Shown piece by piece: positions 37,178-46,249 of a stretch of 64,000 bases of DNA. The stretch is taken from contig NZ_CAJPUY010000005.1 of assembly GCF_905397275.1 (NCBI RefSeq), positions 124,001 through 188,000 of the forward strand, in the 5' to 3' direction. Under the pieces are notes generated by a model. The model was not told the DNA's origin. It made no database searches and worked only from the letters and a program-made list of their open reading frames with translations. A program made the position numbers and the translations under genes. Within the stretch, counting starts at the first letter, position 1, and each line of letters opens with the position of its first letter. The DNA comes from Cupriavidus yeoncheonensis (GTDB taxonomy: Bacteria; Pseudomonadota; Gammaproteobacteria; Burkholderiales; Burkholderiaceae).

Positions 37178-38299
37178 TCAGAAGTTGTGGCGCATGCCGA
37201 GCGCAAAGGTCTGCGGGTCCGCGCCCGCGTGGACGCCAACGCTGTTGATGGCAAAGTCATAGGCGGCGTTGCTGCGGTTGTTGATGCGGCTGTAGTAAGC
37301 ATAGACGGCGGTGCGCTTGGACAGCGGGTAGTCATAGCCGACCGTCACCTGGAACGCGCCGGTCTGCGCGCCACTGCGCACCGAGCCGATCGTTTCCGTG
37401 GCGCTGCCCGCGCCGTCGGATGCGAAGGTGAAGCCGGCACGCACGCTGCCGGTCCCGGCCTGCTGCACCAGTGCGACGTAGTAGCTGTTGCGCGTCAGGT
37501 CGCCGGTGGCGGTGCGGTAGTGCAGGCGCTCGTAAGCGGCACTGATGCGCGTGGAGGGAAACTGGTACGACACGCCGGCCTTGATCGCATCGTCGTTGCG
37601 GCCGGCGGTCTGGTAGGCATGGTGGATCTCGTAGGCCAGGGTCAGGTTGAGCGGGCCGCGGTCATAGCCCGCCGCGAACGAATACAGCGCGGGATTGCGC
37701 GGCACGGTATTCCGTTCTTCCGGCAGCCCCCACGCAAAGGCACCGCCCAGGCCGTTCCATTTCGGGGTCTGGTAGTGCAGCGAGTTCTTCTGGCGCCGGT
37801 CGAAGGAACTGGTGTTCTCGACGTTGTCGGTGGTGGCCGCGGCGCCGTTGCCCATCAGCGCCATATAGCCGGCCGTGGTCGGGTAGTACGGGTCGTAGCC
37901 CTTGGTCGAGCTGGTATAGGGCGTGTCCCAGTTGCCCATGAACAGCGTGCCGAAGTGGCCCTGCAGGCCGAGCCGCGTATCGCGCGCGGCGATCTGGCCG
38001 GCACCGGTGTCGATCGACAGCGTGCTCTCGATCTGCCAGATCGCCTTGAGCCCGTAGCCGAGTTCTTCTTCGCCGCGCAGGCCGAACACCGAACGGTTGC
38101 TTGTGAGGCGCGACAGCCCGCCGGGCTTGGTGCCGTCCGTGGCCGTGGTCACGGTCACATACTCCGCGGCCGCGTTGAGCCGGCCATAGACGGTCACGGC
38201 ATTGTCCGCCAGCGCGGGCCACGCGGCCATGGCGCACAGCGCTGCCGCTACGGCGCCAAGGCACCGGGGCGCGGCCATGCGGTTGGTGCGGGCAATCAT
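37178..38299 (-). CDS. Burkholderiales-type general porin
   Basis: A 373-residue outer-membrane 16-strand porin of the Gram-negative porin family. The signal peptide ends at PALA before DNAVTVYGRLNAAAEYV, the usual mature start. SRFGLRG-like SVFGLRGEEELGYGLKAIWQIES, the GTLFMGNWDTPY loop and the terminal TFALGMRHNF (final Phe) are family features. The ATG at 38299 is preferred; 38278 is an alternative. It is similar in type to OmpC-like porins with no specific substrate. Confidence 0.9.
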   Translation of the reverse strand: MIARTNRMAAPRCLGAVAAALCAMAAWPALADNAVTVYGRLNAAAEYVTVTTATDGTKPGGLSRLTSNRSVFGLRGEEELGYGLKAIWQIESTLSIDTGAGQIAARDTRLGLQGHFGTLFMGNWDTPYTSSTKGYDPYYPTTAGYMALMGNGAAATTDNVENTSSFDRRQKNSLHYQTPKWNGLGGAFAWGLPEERNTVPRNPALYSFAAGYDRGPLNLTLAYEIHHAYQTAGRNDDAIKAGVSYQFPSTRISAAYERLHYRTATGDLTRNSYYVALVQQAGTGSVRAGFTFASDGAGSATETIGSVRSGAQTGAFQVTVGYDYPLSKRTAVYAYYSRINNRSNAAYDFAINSVGVHAGADPQTFALGMRHNF

Positions 38300-38333
38300 C
38301 GATGCCGCCCGCACCAACCGTACAGTAGCCGGC

Positions 38334-38627
38334 TCATTGCCCGCCTTCCTTGCCACGCGCCGCAAGCGTGACGGGCGCATCGGCGGCGCCATCCGCCTTG
38401 GGCGGCGCGCCGGTGATCTTGGGCACGCATTCGCTGCGGAACCACGCGGCGGTGACGGGTTCGCCGGCGACCAGCCGCTTCACCGTCGGCACGACCTGCT
38501 CGCCGATCAGCATGCCGAGCAGGCCGATCAGCGCGATCGCCGGCGGCGCCGGGGAGCGCACCTGCAGCAACGCATAGATGATGCCGACGAGCACGCCGGC
38601 CGCGAGTGAGACAAAATAGACCTTCAT
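38334..38627 (-). CDS. XapX domain protein (DUF1427)
   Basis: A 97-residue membrane protein with two helices: MKVYFVSLAAGVLVGIIYALLQVRSPAPPAIALIGLLGMLIGEQ. PPAIALIGLLGMLIGEQ is the XapX signature. The start at 38627 follows AGGAGG at six bases. The C-terminal 35 residues are hydrophilic. It sits between the amidohydrolase and porin genes on one strand; XapX genes often accompany amidohydrolases and YcaC-like hydrolases of this kind, but the function is unknown. Confidence 0.85.
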   Translation of the reverse strand: MKVYFVSLAAGVLVGIIYALLQVRSPAPPAIALIGLLGMLIGEQVVPTVKRLVAGEPVTAAWFRSECVPKITGAPPKADGAADAPVTLAARGKEGGQ

Positions 38628-38688
38628 CACTGACCTCCTGTTGGTGCGGACCGCTTCAGGGCCTTGTCCTGGCCATGTCCTGGCCGTG

Positions 38689-40671
38689 TCAGAACGCCCA
38701 GCACGAGCAGCCGAGCGCGCCCCAGAATGTGCCTTCGTCCGAGACCGGCATATCGGATGTCCAGGCCCTGGCATGCGCGTGGCCATGCACGCCGCAGGCG
38801 CTGTCGCAGCCGCATGCGGTGCTCAGCGCCAGCGCGCGTGCCTGTGCCGTCGGGCGAGGCTGGTAGCCGCCCACATGCCGCACCGGCGACCAGTCCGGCA
38901 TGGGCGGCGGCAGGTCCGGCGCATGCTTGCCGAAGTCGCCGTCGCCATGGACCACCTTGCCGCCCAGCACGGTCATCACGGAAGTGATGTCCTGGATATC
39001 GTCGCCGGGCACCGTGAAGTAATCCTGGGAAAGAACCGCGAGATCCGCAAGCTGGCCCACGGCGAGCTGCCCCTTCTTGCCCTCCTCGTTCGAGAACCAC
39101 GTGTTGGCTTCAGTCCAGAGCCGCAGCGCGGTTTCCCGGTCGAGCAGGTTGGCCTGCGGATACATCGACATGCCACCCACGGTCTTGCCGGTGGTGAGCC
39201 AGTACAGCGACACCCACGGGTTGTAGGAGGCCACGCGTGTGGCGTCGGTGCCGGCGCCGACCTTCACGCCTCTTTCCAGCATCTTCTTGACCGGCGGCGT
39301 GGCTTCGGCAGCGCGTGCGCCATAGCGCTCGACAAAGTACTCGCCCTGGTATGCCATACGGTGCTGCACCGCGATGCCGCCACCGAGCGCGGCGATGCGG
39401 TCGATATTGCGGTCGGAAATCGTCTCGGCGTGGTCGAAGAACCAGTTCAGGCCGTTGAACGGAATGTCTTTGGCTACCTTCTCATAGACATCCAGCGCAC
39501 GGGAGATGGTCTGGTCGTAGGTGGCATGCAGCCGCCACGGCCAGCGCTTCTCCGCCAGCAGGCGGATAACCGGCTCCAGATCGGCTTCCATCGACGGCGC
39601 CATGTCGGGGCGCTCGACACGGAAGTCCTCGAAGTCGGCCGCCGTGTAGACCAGCATTTCGCCGGCGCCATTGTGGCGATAGAGGTCGTCGCCCTGGCCT
39701 GGCTTGACGGTCGACGTCCAGGTCTTGAAGTCGCTCAGCTCTTCCTTGGGCTTCTGCGTGAACAGGTTGTACGCGAGCCGCACCGTGAGCTGCCCCTCCT
39801 TGTGCAGCTCTTCGATGATGCTGTAGTCCTCGGGGTAGTTCTGGTAGCCGCCGCCGGCATCGATCACGCCGGTCACGCCCAGGCGGTTCACCTCGCGCAT
39901 GAAATGGCGCGTGGAGTTCTTCTGGTACTCGGGCGGAAGCTTGGGACCCTTGGCCAGCGTGGCGTACAAGATCGTCGCGTTCGGCTTGGCCAGCAGCAGG
40001 CCGGTGGGATTGCCAGCCTTGTCGTGCACGATCTCGCCGCCCGGCGGGTTGGGTGTGTCCTTGGTATAGCCCACGGCGCGCAGCGCCGCGCCGTTCAGGA
40101 TGGCGCGGTCATACAGGTGCAGGATGAACACGGGTGTGTCCGGTGCCGCCGCGTTCAGTTCATCGATGGTCGGCAGGCGCTTCTCGGCGAACTGGTGCTC
40201 GGTGAAGCCGCCGACCACGCGCACCCACTGCGGAGCGGGTGTGCGCGCCACCTGGTCGCGCAGCATGCGCATGGCGTCGGCGAGCGAGCGTACGCCGTCC
40301 CAGCGCAGCTCCATGTTGTAGTTCAGGCCGCCGCGGATGATGTGCATGTGGCTGTCGATCAGCCCGGGGATCACGCGGCGTCCGCCGAGGTCGATCACGC
40401 GCGTGTCGCCGGCGGCGGTCTGCATGATCTCCTGCTTCGTGCCGACGGCGGCAAAGCGGCCATCGCGGATGGCGACGGCTTCGGCTTGCGGATTGGCCCG
40501 GTCCAGCGTGGTGAACTTGCCATTGACGAGAATCAGGTCCGGGGCGGTCGAAGCATTCATGGCGAAACTCCTGGAGGCAGCCGCCGCGCCGAGCGCTGCG
40601 GCTCCGGCAATGAACTGGCGGCGGGTCATGGGCGGTGCGGTGCGGTCCGTATTATCGTTCTCGCGAGGCAT
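38689..40671 (-). CDS. Tat-exported amidohydrolase (YtcJ-like) with Cys-rich tail
   Basis: A metal-dependent amidohydrolase of 660 residues. The N-terminus has a twin-arginine motif (MTRRQFIAGAAALGAAA) so it should be exported folded. GLIDSHMHIIRGG carries the HxH metal pair near residue 100 and the AMH/YtcJ-like barrel continues to about 600 (HDAE-like FDHAETIS, GTDATRVASYNPW). The end is unusual: CGCDSACGVHGHAHARAW then CSCWAF, a short Cys/His-rich tail that is not part of the family. The start could be 40629 at the MTRRQF Met. Substrate is unknown. Confidence 0.82.
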   Translation of the reverse strand: MPRENDNTDRTAPPMTRRQFIAGAAALGAAAASRSFAMNASTAPDLILVNGKFTTLDRANPQAEAVAIRDGRFAAVGTKQEIMQTAAGDTRVIDLGGRRVIPGLIDSHMHIIRGGLNYNMELRWDGVRSLADAMRMLRDQVARTPAPQWVRVVGGFTEHQFAEKRLPTIDELNAAAPDTPVFILHLYDRAILNGAALRAVGYTKDTPNPPGGEIVHDKAGNPTGLLLAKPNATILYATLAKGPKLPPEYQKNSTRHFMREVNRLGVTGVIDAGGGYQNYPEDYSIIEELHKEGQLTVRLAYNLFTQKPKEELSDFKTWTSTVKPGQGDDLYRHNGAGEMLVYTAADFEDFRVERPDMAPSMEADLEPVIRLLAEKRWPWRLHATYDQTISRALDVYEKVAKDIPFNGLNWFFDHAETISDRNIDRIAALGGGIAVQHRMAYQGEYFVERYGARAAEATPPVKKMLERGVKVGAGTDATRVASYNPWVSLYWLTTGKTVGGMSMYPQANLLDRETALRLWTEANTWFSNEEGKKGQLAVGQLADLAVLSQDYFTVPGDDIQDITSVMTVLGGKVVHGDGDFGKHAPDLPPPMPDWSPVRHVGGYQPRPTAQARALALSTACGCDSACGVHGHAHARAWTSDMPVSDEGTFWGALGCSCWAF

Positions 40672-40818
40672 TCTGTCTGGTGGAGAACGGCCGGGGCAAG
40701 GCGAACCGGGCGGTCGCGTCATGCGCCCGGCCGCGTGGGCGTCCGGGGACGGGGCGGTGGCTTTCGGCGCAAGCGCGGCAGTCCCTCCCGCCGCGCCCGC
40801 ATTCAGCCCGGGAAGGGG

Positions 40819-41505
40819 TCAGCGCGCCGGAACGGCAGGAATGGCCTCGTGCTTCTGCGCCGTGCGTTGCGGCGCCTTGTGCACCATGGTGTAGGCATAG
40901 TCCACACCCATACCATAGGCACCCGAATGTTCCTTGACCAGTGCCATCACGGCGTCATAGGTGTCGCGGCGCGCCCAGTCGCGCTGCCACTCGAGCAGGA
41001 CCTGCTGCCAGGTAACGGGCACGACGCCGGCCTGGATCATGCGCTGCATGGAGTAATCGTGCGCTTCCTTCGATGTGCCACCGGAGGCATCGGCGACCAT
41101 GTAGATCTCGTAGTTGCCTTCGTTCATCGCGCTGAGCGCGAAGGTGTTGTTGCAGACTTCCGTCCACAGGCCTGAAACCACGACTTTCTTGCGGCCCGCC
41201 GCCGCCAGCGCGTCACGCACCTTCTGGTCGTCCCACGAGTTCATCGAGGTGCGTTCCAGCAGCTTGTGGTCGGGAAACACATCGAGCAGTTCGGGATACG
41301 TGAAGCCGGAGAAACTCTCGCTTTCCACGGTGGTGATCGTGGTCGGAATGTTGAAGATCTTCGCGGCCTTCGCCAGCCCGACTACATTGTTCTTCAGGGC
41401 TTGCCGGTCCATCGACTGCACGCCGAATGCCATCTGCGGCTGCTGGTCAATGAAGATCAACTGGCAGTTTTGCGGGGTCAGGACTTCAAGCTTCGGATTG
41501 CTCAC
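40819..41505 (-). CDS. YcaC-like isochorismatase-family hydrolase
   Basis: A cytosolic cysteine hydrolase of 228 residues. LEVLTPQNCQLIFIDQQPQMAFGVQ, KLLERTSMNSWDDQKV and VSGLWTEVCNNTFALSAM contain the catalytic Asp20 and Cys118 of the fold. The GTG at 41505 is preceded by GGAG six bases away and gives the usual N-terminus; an ATG at 41535 has poor spacing. A C-terminal extension of about 25 residues goes beyond the E. coli protein. It is followed by the amidohydrolase, XapX and porin genes on the same strand. The substrate is unknown. Confidence 0.87.
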   Translation of the reverse strand: MSNPKLEVLTPQNCQLIFIDQQPQMAFGVQSMDRQALKNNVVGLAKAAKIFNIPTTITTVESESFSGFTYPELLDVFPDHKLLERTSMNSWDDQKVRDALAAAGRKKVVVSGLWTEVCNNTFALSAMNEGNYEIYMVADASGGTSKEAHDYSMQRMIQAGVVPVTWQQVLLEWQRDWARRDTYDAVMALVKEHSGAYGMGVDYAYTMVHKAPQRTAQKHEAIPAVPAR

Positions 41506-41977
41506 GGTTTTCTCCAGGAACGAAAAGACAGCCATGTCTCCGGTTCGGCACGTGGGCCTGCGCGGGCATGGCGGGGGGATGCATCACCTGCGCACCGACG
41601 GCAGCCTTCGCGAGGCCGCTCGCCAGCAACGAAATCCGTTCGACGGTGGTGCGATGGCACCCGGGATGGACGGTGGCATTGGCCGGACCGTCCGCGTCGT
41701 GTGGCGAAAGTATATCGAGGCACTCGTCGCTGGCATAACGGATAGTTTCGAACAGACTATTCGAAGAAGTGGATGGATCATCGAATGGAAGGACCGCGAT
41801 TCATCCCTAGCATTCTTGGATGCATCACGGTGATGCGGGTAGGGCAGCAGTGATGAAAGAAATAAAATCGCGTGTTAAGTTTTTTGTTCAATCTCTGATG
41901 AATTAATATGGCATCGCTTCGCCGGGCGTCGTGGTCGGCCGCCGGCAAAAGCGCTACGCGAACAGGGAGGGTCTTCG
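41506..41977. other. Divergent regulatory region between the YcaC-like and DoxX genes
   Basis: This 472-base region contains no convincing gene. It holds ATAGT-N9-ACTAT (41742-41760), overlapping two TTCGAA copies 13 bases apart (41747-41752 and 41760-41765), a perfect 15-base palindrome GCATCACGGTGATGC (41822-41836), and an AT-rich stretch at about 41850-41910, which contrasts with the GC-rich neighbourhood. These are likely regulator sites, perhaps for the LysR protein encoded beyond doxX. Confidence 0.5.
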
Positions 41978-42412
41978 ATGATCGAGCACGGCCGTGTCAC
42001 CTCGCCCGGGACGCAAGCCCGGATATCCCGCTTCGCCACTCCGGCCGTGCGCTGGGTGGCGTTGCTGGGACTGTGCGCCGCCTATCTGCAGGGCGGGCTG
42101 GACAAGGCGCTGGATTTCCCGGCCGCCATCGCGGAGATGCAGCATTTCGGCCTGGCACCGGCCGGGCCACTGGCGGCGGCGACCATCGCGCTGGAACTGG
42201 GCGCTTCGGTCATGATCCTGACGGGCTTCTACCGCTGGCTCGGCGCGCTGGGCCTGGCCGGCTTCACGCTGATGGCCACGTTCCTGGCCAATCGCTTCTG
42301 GGATGTCTCCGGTGAGGCGCGCTTCATGATGGAGAACGCGTTCTTCGAACACCTGGGACTAGTGGGCGGGTTCCTGCTGGTGGCCTGGCACGATCTGCGC
42401 GACCGGTCCTGA
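41978..42412 (+). CDS. DoxX family membrane protein
   Basis: An inner-membrane protein of 144 residues with four helices. LLGLCAAYLQGGLDKALDFPAAIAEMQHFGL is the DoxX start, and ALELGASVMILTGFYRWLGALGLAGFTLMATF and NAFFEHLGLVGGFLLVAWHD follow. DoxX-like proteins occur in redox or sulfur-related loci, but this subgroup is undefined. It is convergent with the LysR gene 30 bases downstream. Confidence 0.82.
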   Translation: MIEHGRVTSPGTQARISRFATPAVRWVALLGLCAAYLQGGLDKALDFPAAIAEMQHFGLAPAGPLAAATIALELGASVMILTGFYRWLGALGLAGFTLMATFLANRFWDVSGEARFMMENAFFEHLGLVGGFLLVAWHDLRDRS

Positions 42413-42442
42413 GAGGACCGCGGTCGGAAGCAGGCGCGGCCG

Positions 42443-43363
42443 TCAGGCCGGGGCCTGCAGCCCGAGGTGCTGCCGCAGCGTCTCGGCCAGCGTGTCCTTG
42501 CGCTCGATCCACCAGCCGATGGCCCGGCCGGGGTCCTTGCTGCGCCACGCGATATGCAGCGTCAGCGGCGAGCGTTCCTCGCCCAGCCGCCGGGCCACGA
42601 GTTGCCCCTTGTCAAGGTACGGTTGCGCCGCGCAGGCCGGCAGGTAGCCGCACGCCAGCCCGGAAAGCAGGACCGACAGCTTGGCATCGAGGGTCGGCAC
42701 ACTGATGTGCTTCTGCCCGTCCACGAGCGGCTGGACCATCTCGCTGGCGCCTTCCTGCGGCAGGCTGACTTCCACGAACTGGTGCTGCCACAGCACGGCG
42801 CAGTCGATCGGCTCTTCGGCTGCCGCCAGCGGGTGCCCGGGTGCGACCACGAAGACAGTCCGCACGCTTCCGGCCGGCACGGAAAACAGGCCCTGGACCG
42901 CGGGCGGATCCCCGACGGCGCCAATCAGCAGGTCTACGCTGTTCGATGCCAGCGCCTTCCAGTTATTGCCGAGCATCTCCTGCGAAAACAGCAAGCGGGT
43001 ATAGCTGTTCTCCGCCTGGAATGCCGAGATGAACGGCAGCACTGCATCGAACGGAACCAGCGCATCCGTGGCGATCCTGAGTTCGGACTCCCAGCCGGCT
43101 TCCGCTCGCCTGACGCGCTCTTCCAGGTCATTCGCGGCGCGCAGCAGGCGGCGGCCTTCGTCGAGCAGGACTTCGCCGGCGGTGGTCAGGCTGACGCGGT
43201 GCGCACTGCGGTCGAACACCGTGACGCCCAGGTCGCTTTCCAGCTTCTGCACGACATAGCTCAGCGAAGAGGGGGCCTTATGCAGTTCCTTGCCGGCAAG
43301 TCCGAAGGTGCCGCAGCGCGCAATGGACTCGACAACCTGAAGCGCATCCAGCGTGATTTTCAT
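42443..43363 (-). CDS. LysR-family transcriptional regulator
   Basis: A 306-residue LysR protein. Residues 3-62 form the winged helix (ALQVVESIARCGTFGLAGKELHKAPSSLSYVVQKLESDLG), and about 90-295 form the periplasmic-binding-like effector domain. Effector and targets are unknown; it may control the YcaC-like/amidohydrolase/porin cluster and doxX from the sites in 41506-41977, though this is only positional inference. Confidence 0.88.
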   Translation of the reverse strand: MKITLDALQVVESIARCGTFGLAGKELHKAPSSLSYVVQKLESDLGVTVFDRSAHRVSLTTAGEVLLDEGRRLLRAANDLEERVRRAEAGWESELRIATDALVPFDAVLPFISAFQAENSYTRLLFSQEMLGNNWKALASNSVDLLIGAVGDPPAVQGLFSVPAGSVRTVFVVAPGHPLAAAEEPIDCAVLWQHQFVEVSLPQEGASEMVQPLVDGQKHISVPTLDAKLSVLLSGLACGYLPACAAQPYLDKGQLVARRLGEERSPLTLHIAWRSKDPGRAIGWWIERKDTLAETLRQHLGLQAPA

Positions 43364-43480
43364 CTGTAGATTTGTTGACCGTTTTGTACAAAGAGGTGTT
43401 TTCTTATATTAACTCGCGAAGAAAACGGAGCCGATCTTTTGAGATTCGCAAGGCATTGGAGACAAGGCATCCTGCGCGTG

Positions 43481-44998
43481 TTACTCCGCTTTGTTCCTCC
43501 AGTCACCTCCCAGCGGTCGTGCCACGTCTTCGAGCGGCCGCCGTTCCGCATCGACCCCGTAGCGCAAGGCCAGCAGCCCGGCAATGATGACCAGCGCGGC
43601 CCCGAGGCCGTAGCCCGCCGCTACCGCGTCGCGGCTGCCGCGCTCGATCAGCGCACCCAGCAGCACCGGCGCGATGAAGCCGCCCATGCCGGTCCCCAGC
43701 GCATAGAAGATCGAGATGGCCAGCGCACGCATCTCCAGCGGAAAGACTTCACTGGCCGTCAGGTACGCGGAGCTGGCCGCCGCCGAGGCCAGGAAGAACA
43801 CCCCGGACCAGCACAGGGCCAGGCCGGTGGCATCGAGCCAGCCTTGCGTGAAGGCCCATCCCGTGGCCGCCAGGCCGATGCCTGACAGAACGTAGGTGAT
43901 CGCGATCATGCGGCGCCGGCCGACCTCGTCGAAGAGCGGCCCCAGCACCAGCGGCCCGGCCGCGTTGCCGAGCGCGAACGGAAAGATGTAGAGCGCCACG
44001 CGGCCGTCCGGCACGCCATAAAAGCGCGTGAGCACGAGCGCATAGGTGAAGAAGATGGCGTTGTAGAAGAACGCCTGCGCCAGCATCAGTGCAAGCGTGA
44101 TCAGGCTGCGCTGCCGATAGCGGCGCGCCAGCAGATAAAGCACGTCGCGCACGGAGGGAGACGCCGACGCGTGGGTGGCAGGGCCCGGATGGACGGTTGG
44201 CGCAAGCGGGCGGACCTGTCGCGTCGGGTACACCTGCGCCTCGATCCCGGCGATTGCCTGCTCCGCCTCGGCCGGCCGGCCATGCGTGGCCAGCCAGCGC
44301 GGGCTTTCTGGCACGTGCCGGCGCACCAGCATGATGGCGACGGCCAGCACGGCGCCCAGCGCGAAGCACGCGCGCCAGCCCCACACCGGCCCCAGCACGC
44401 GCGGGTCAAGCAGCACCAGGCTTAGCCCGGCACCGAGCGCTGCGCCCAGCCAGAAGCTGCCGTTGATGGCCAGGTTGACGCGGCCGCGCACGCGCGCGGG
44501 AATCAGTTCGTCGATGGCGGAGTTGATGGCCGCATATTCACCGCCGATGCCAAGGCCCGTGCAGAACCGGCACAGCGCGAACATGGCGAAGTCCGATGAG
44601 AACGCCGTGGCCAGCGTCGCCACCATATAGACGAGCAGCGTGGCCAGGAACAGCCGCTTGCGGCCCAGGCGGTCTGCCATGCGGCCGAAGACCAGCGCGC
44701 CGAGCACGGCGCCGCCGATATAGAGCGAGCCCGTCCAGCCAACTTCGGTCGCGCTCAGTGCCAGCGTGTCGCGCCGTTCGAGCACGGCACCGACCGACCC
44801 GACCAGCGTGACCTCAAGGCCATCGAGCACCCACGCGATGCCCAGCGCCAGCACGACGCGCCAGTGCCAGCGCGACCAGGGCAGGCGGTCGAGGCGCGCG
44901 GGGATATCGCTCTGCGCGCCGCTCGCGGAAGAGTGGGGATCGCCTCGCGTCGAAATGTCGAAGTGTCGAGATGTGGGAATCCGAAGCCGGGCCCGCAC
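43481..44998 (-). CDS. MFS transporter, metabolite:H+ symporter type
   Basis: An inner-membrane transporter of up to 505 residues with 12 helices. LPWSRWHWRVVLALGIAWVLDGLEVTLVG, WTGSLYIGGAVLGALVFGRMADRLGRKRLF and RFCTGLGIGGEYAAINSAIDELIPARVRGRVNLAINGSFWLG are typical of the sugar/niacin/aromatic-acid branch. The N-terminus before residue about 40 is not typical and the true start may be further in; the GTG at 44998 is the outermost. It is on the same strand as the LysR gene. Substrate is unknown. Confidence 0.82.
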   Translation of the reverse strand: MRARLRIPTSRHFDISTRGDPHSSASGAQSDIPARLDRLPWSRWHWRVVLALGIAWVLDGLEVTLVGSVGAVLERRDTLALSATEVGWTGSLYIGGAVLGALVFGRMADRLGRKRLFLATLLVYMVATLATAFSSDFAMFALCRFCTGLGIGGEYAAINSAIDELIPARVRGRVNLAINGSFWLGAALGAGLSLVLLDPRVLGPVWGWRACFALGAVLAVAIMLVRRHVPESPRWLATHGRPAEAEQAIAGIEAQVYPTRQVRPLAPTVHPGPATHASASPSVRDVLYLLARRYRQRSLITLALMLAQAFFYNAIFFTYALVLTRFYGVPDGRVALYIFPFALGNAAGPLVLGPLFDEVGRRRMIAITYVLSGIGLAATGWAFTQGWLDATGLALCWSGVFFLASAAASSAYLTASEVFPLEMRALAISIFYALGTGMGGFIAPVLLGALIERGSRDAVAAGYGLGAALVIIAGLLALRYGVDAERRPLEDVARPLGGDWRNKAE

Positions 44999-45118
44999 GC
45001 ACCCGTGCGTGCGCCGATGCGGGTCAGTATAGGCGTTCGGTGATGTGAGCCGGCGCGGCCGGGCTCATGGGGCCGGCGTCGCTTCGGGCGCCGGTTCGCG
45101 GACTGATGGGCGAGTGGC

Positions 45119-45334
45119 TCAGCGGCTACAGCCCATGGCGCGCAGCATCGAATGGCCGTCGCTCGTCAGGCGCGGGCTTTGCCGCTGGCCGTTCAGGATC
45201 TCGAGCCGGACGAGTTCCTTGTCGACGAGCGCGTGGAGGTCGACAGGATCGATCTGCCGGGAGTCGGTGGTATCGAGGGATTCGGGGCCGCCGCTGATCA
45301 GCAGCAGCGTAGCGAGTTCATGCGGGCTCAGCAC
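45119..45334 (-). CDS. Small conserved-looking protein with winged-helix-like C-terminus
   Basis: A 71-residue protein of unknown function. A GTG start at 45334 is set by AAGGAG six bases upstream. The sequence LSPHELATLLLI is followed by DPVDLHALVDKELVRLEILNGQRQSPRLTSDGHSMLRAMG, which looks like the second half of a MarR-like winged helix (LVDKELVR helix, then a wing ending in a TSDG turn). It could be a small regulator or a preparative adaptor. It has its own short transcript with no operon partner. Not recognised as a named family. Confidence 0.55.
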   Translation of the reverse strand: MLSPHELATLLLISGGPESLDTTDSRQIDPVDLHALVDKELVRLEILNGQRQSPRLTSDGHSMLRAMGCSR

Positions 45335-45564
45335 GTTCGTCTCCTTGAATGAAGGGGGTCGCTTTGCTGGGACTGGCGCGGAACGGATGCCGCGCGTTCG
45401 AAGCCAAGAAATTACGCAAGACACATGCCTGCGTCACGCACCAATGCGGCGCGATACGGCGGCGCCATGCTGCAGCGCGTCAATGCGTTTCCGAGGACTA
45501 AGGCGTTTGACGCCGGAGCAACGGCCGGGTTCCGCAGAGGATCAACGTTCCGTGCTTGCCGCAG

Positions 45565-46161
45565 TTAAGCCGGGTGCACTACAACCAATAAGGCCGTTGC
45601 CGTCGCCTTGCCGCTATTGCGGATCGTGTGTGGCACGTCCGCCGCATAGCGCGCCGTTTCACCATGCCGCAATTTCTTTTCGTCCGCACCGGCCTGCACC
45701 GACATGGCGCCACTGAGCACCGAAAGGTGTTCCTGCGTGCCGGTTTCGTGCGCCTCGGAGGCCAGCACGCCGCCGGCCTGGATCGTCAGTTCATACCATT
45801 CGAAACGCCCGGCCAGTTCGATCGGGCCGAGGATCTTCAGCTCGCAGTGGCCGTCGGGGCTCTTGAGCGAGGGGATGGCGTGCGGTTGCACCAGCGCGAT
45901 GCCGCCCGCCGGGCGGCCTCCCGCATCGGCGGACAGGAGATCGGCAAGGTTGATGCCCAATGCATTCGCCAGGCGCCAGAGCACCGCCACGGTCGGGTTG
46001 GTCAGGTTGCGCTCGATCTGCGACAGCATCGACTTGGATACGCCGGCCCGGCGCGACAGGTCGTCGAGCGAAAGCTGCTGCTCCTGGCGCAGCGCCTGCA
46101 GCGCGGCGCCGACGGCGGGTGGCCCATCGGCCTGCGGCTTCTGGATGGGGGGTTGCGTCAT
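45565..46161 (-). CDS. XRE-cupin transcriptional regulator, likely repressor of kbl-tdh
   Basis: A 198-residue regulator. About 10-75 is an XRE helix-turn-helix (LRQEQQLSLDDLSRRAGVSKSMLSQIERNLTNPTVAVLWRLANAL) and about 125-195 is a cupin sensor domain (ASEAHETGTQEHLSVLSGAMSVQ, HGETARYAADVPHTIRNSG). This class controls small catabolic operons by ligand binding to the cupin. The ATG at 46161 is chosen; a GTG at 46185 is possible. It is divergent from kbl, so control of threonine breakdown is likely. Confidence 0.87.
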   Translation of the reverse strand: MTQPPIQKPQADGPPAVGAALQALRQEQQLSLDDLSRRAGVSKSMLSQIERNLTNPTVAVLWRLANALGINLADLLSADAGGRPAGGIALVQPHAIPSLKSPDGHCELKILGPIELAGRFEWYELTIQAGGVLASEAHETGTQEHLSVLSGAMSVQAGADEKKLRHGETARYAADVPHTIRNSGKATATALLVVVHPA

Positions 46162-46170
46162 GGCGGTTGG

Positions 46171-46205
46171 TTCGTTATATTGCACAAAACGTTCTTTTTA
46201 ACGAA
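46171..46205. promoter_or_regulatory. Inverted repeat in the XRE/kbl divergent region
   Basis: TTCGTTA (46171-46177) and TAACGAA (46199-46205) are perfect inverted arms, with AACGTT at 46189-46194 between them. A TTGCAC at 46180-46185 could be the kbl -35. The arrangement fits an operator for the XRE-cupin protein. Confidence 0.45.
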
Positions 46206-46249
46206 TGTGTTCGATTTATCGATCAGATCCTAGCATCGGGAGCCAAACC

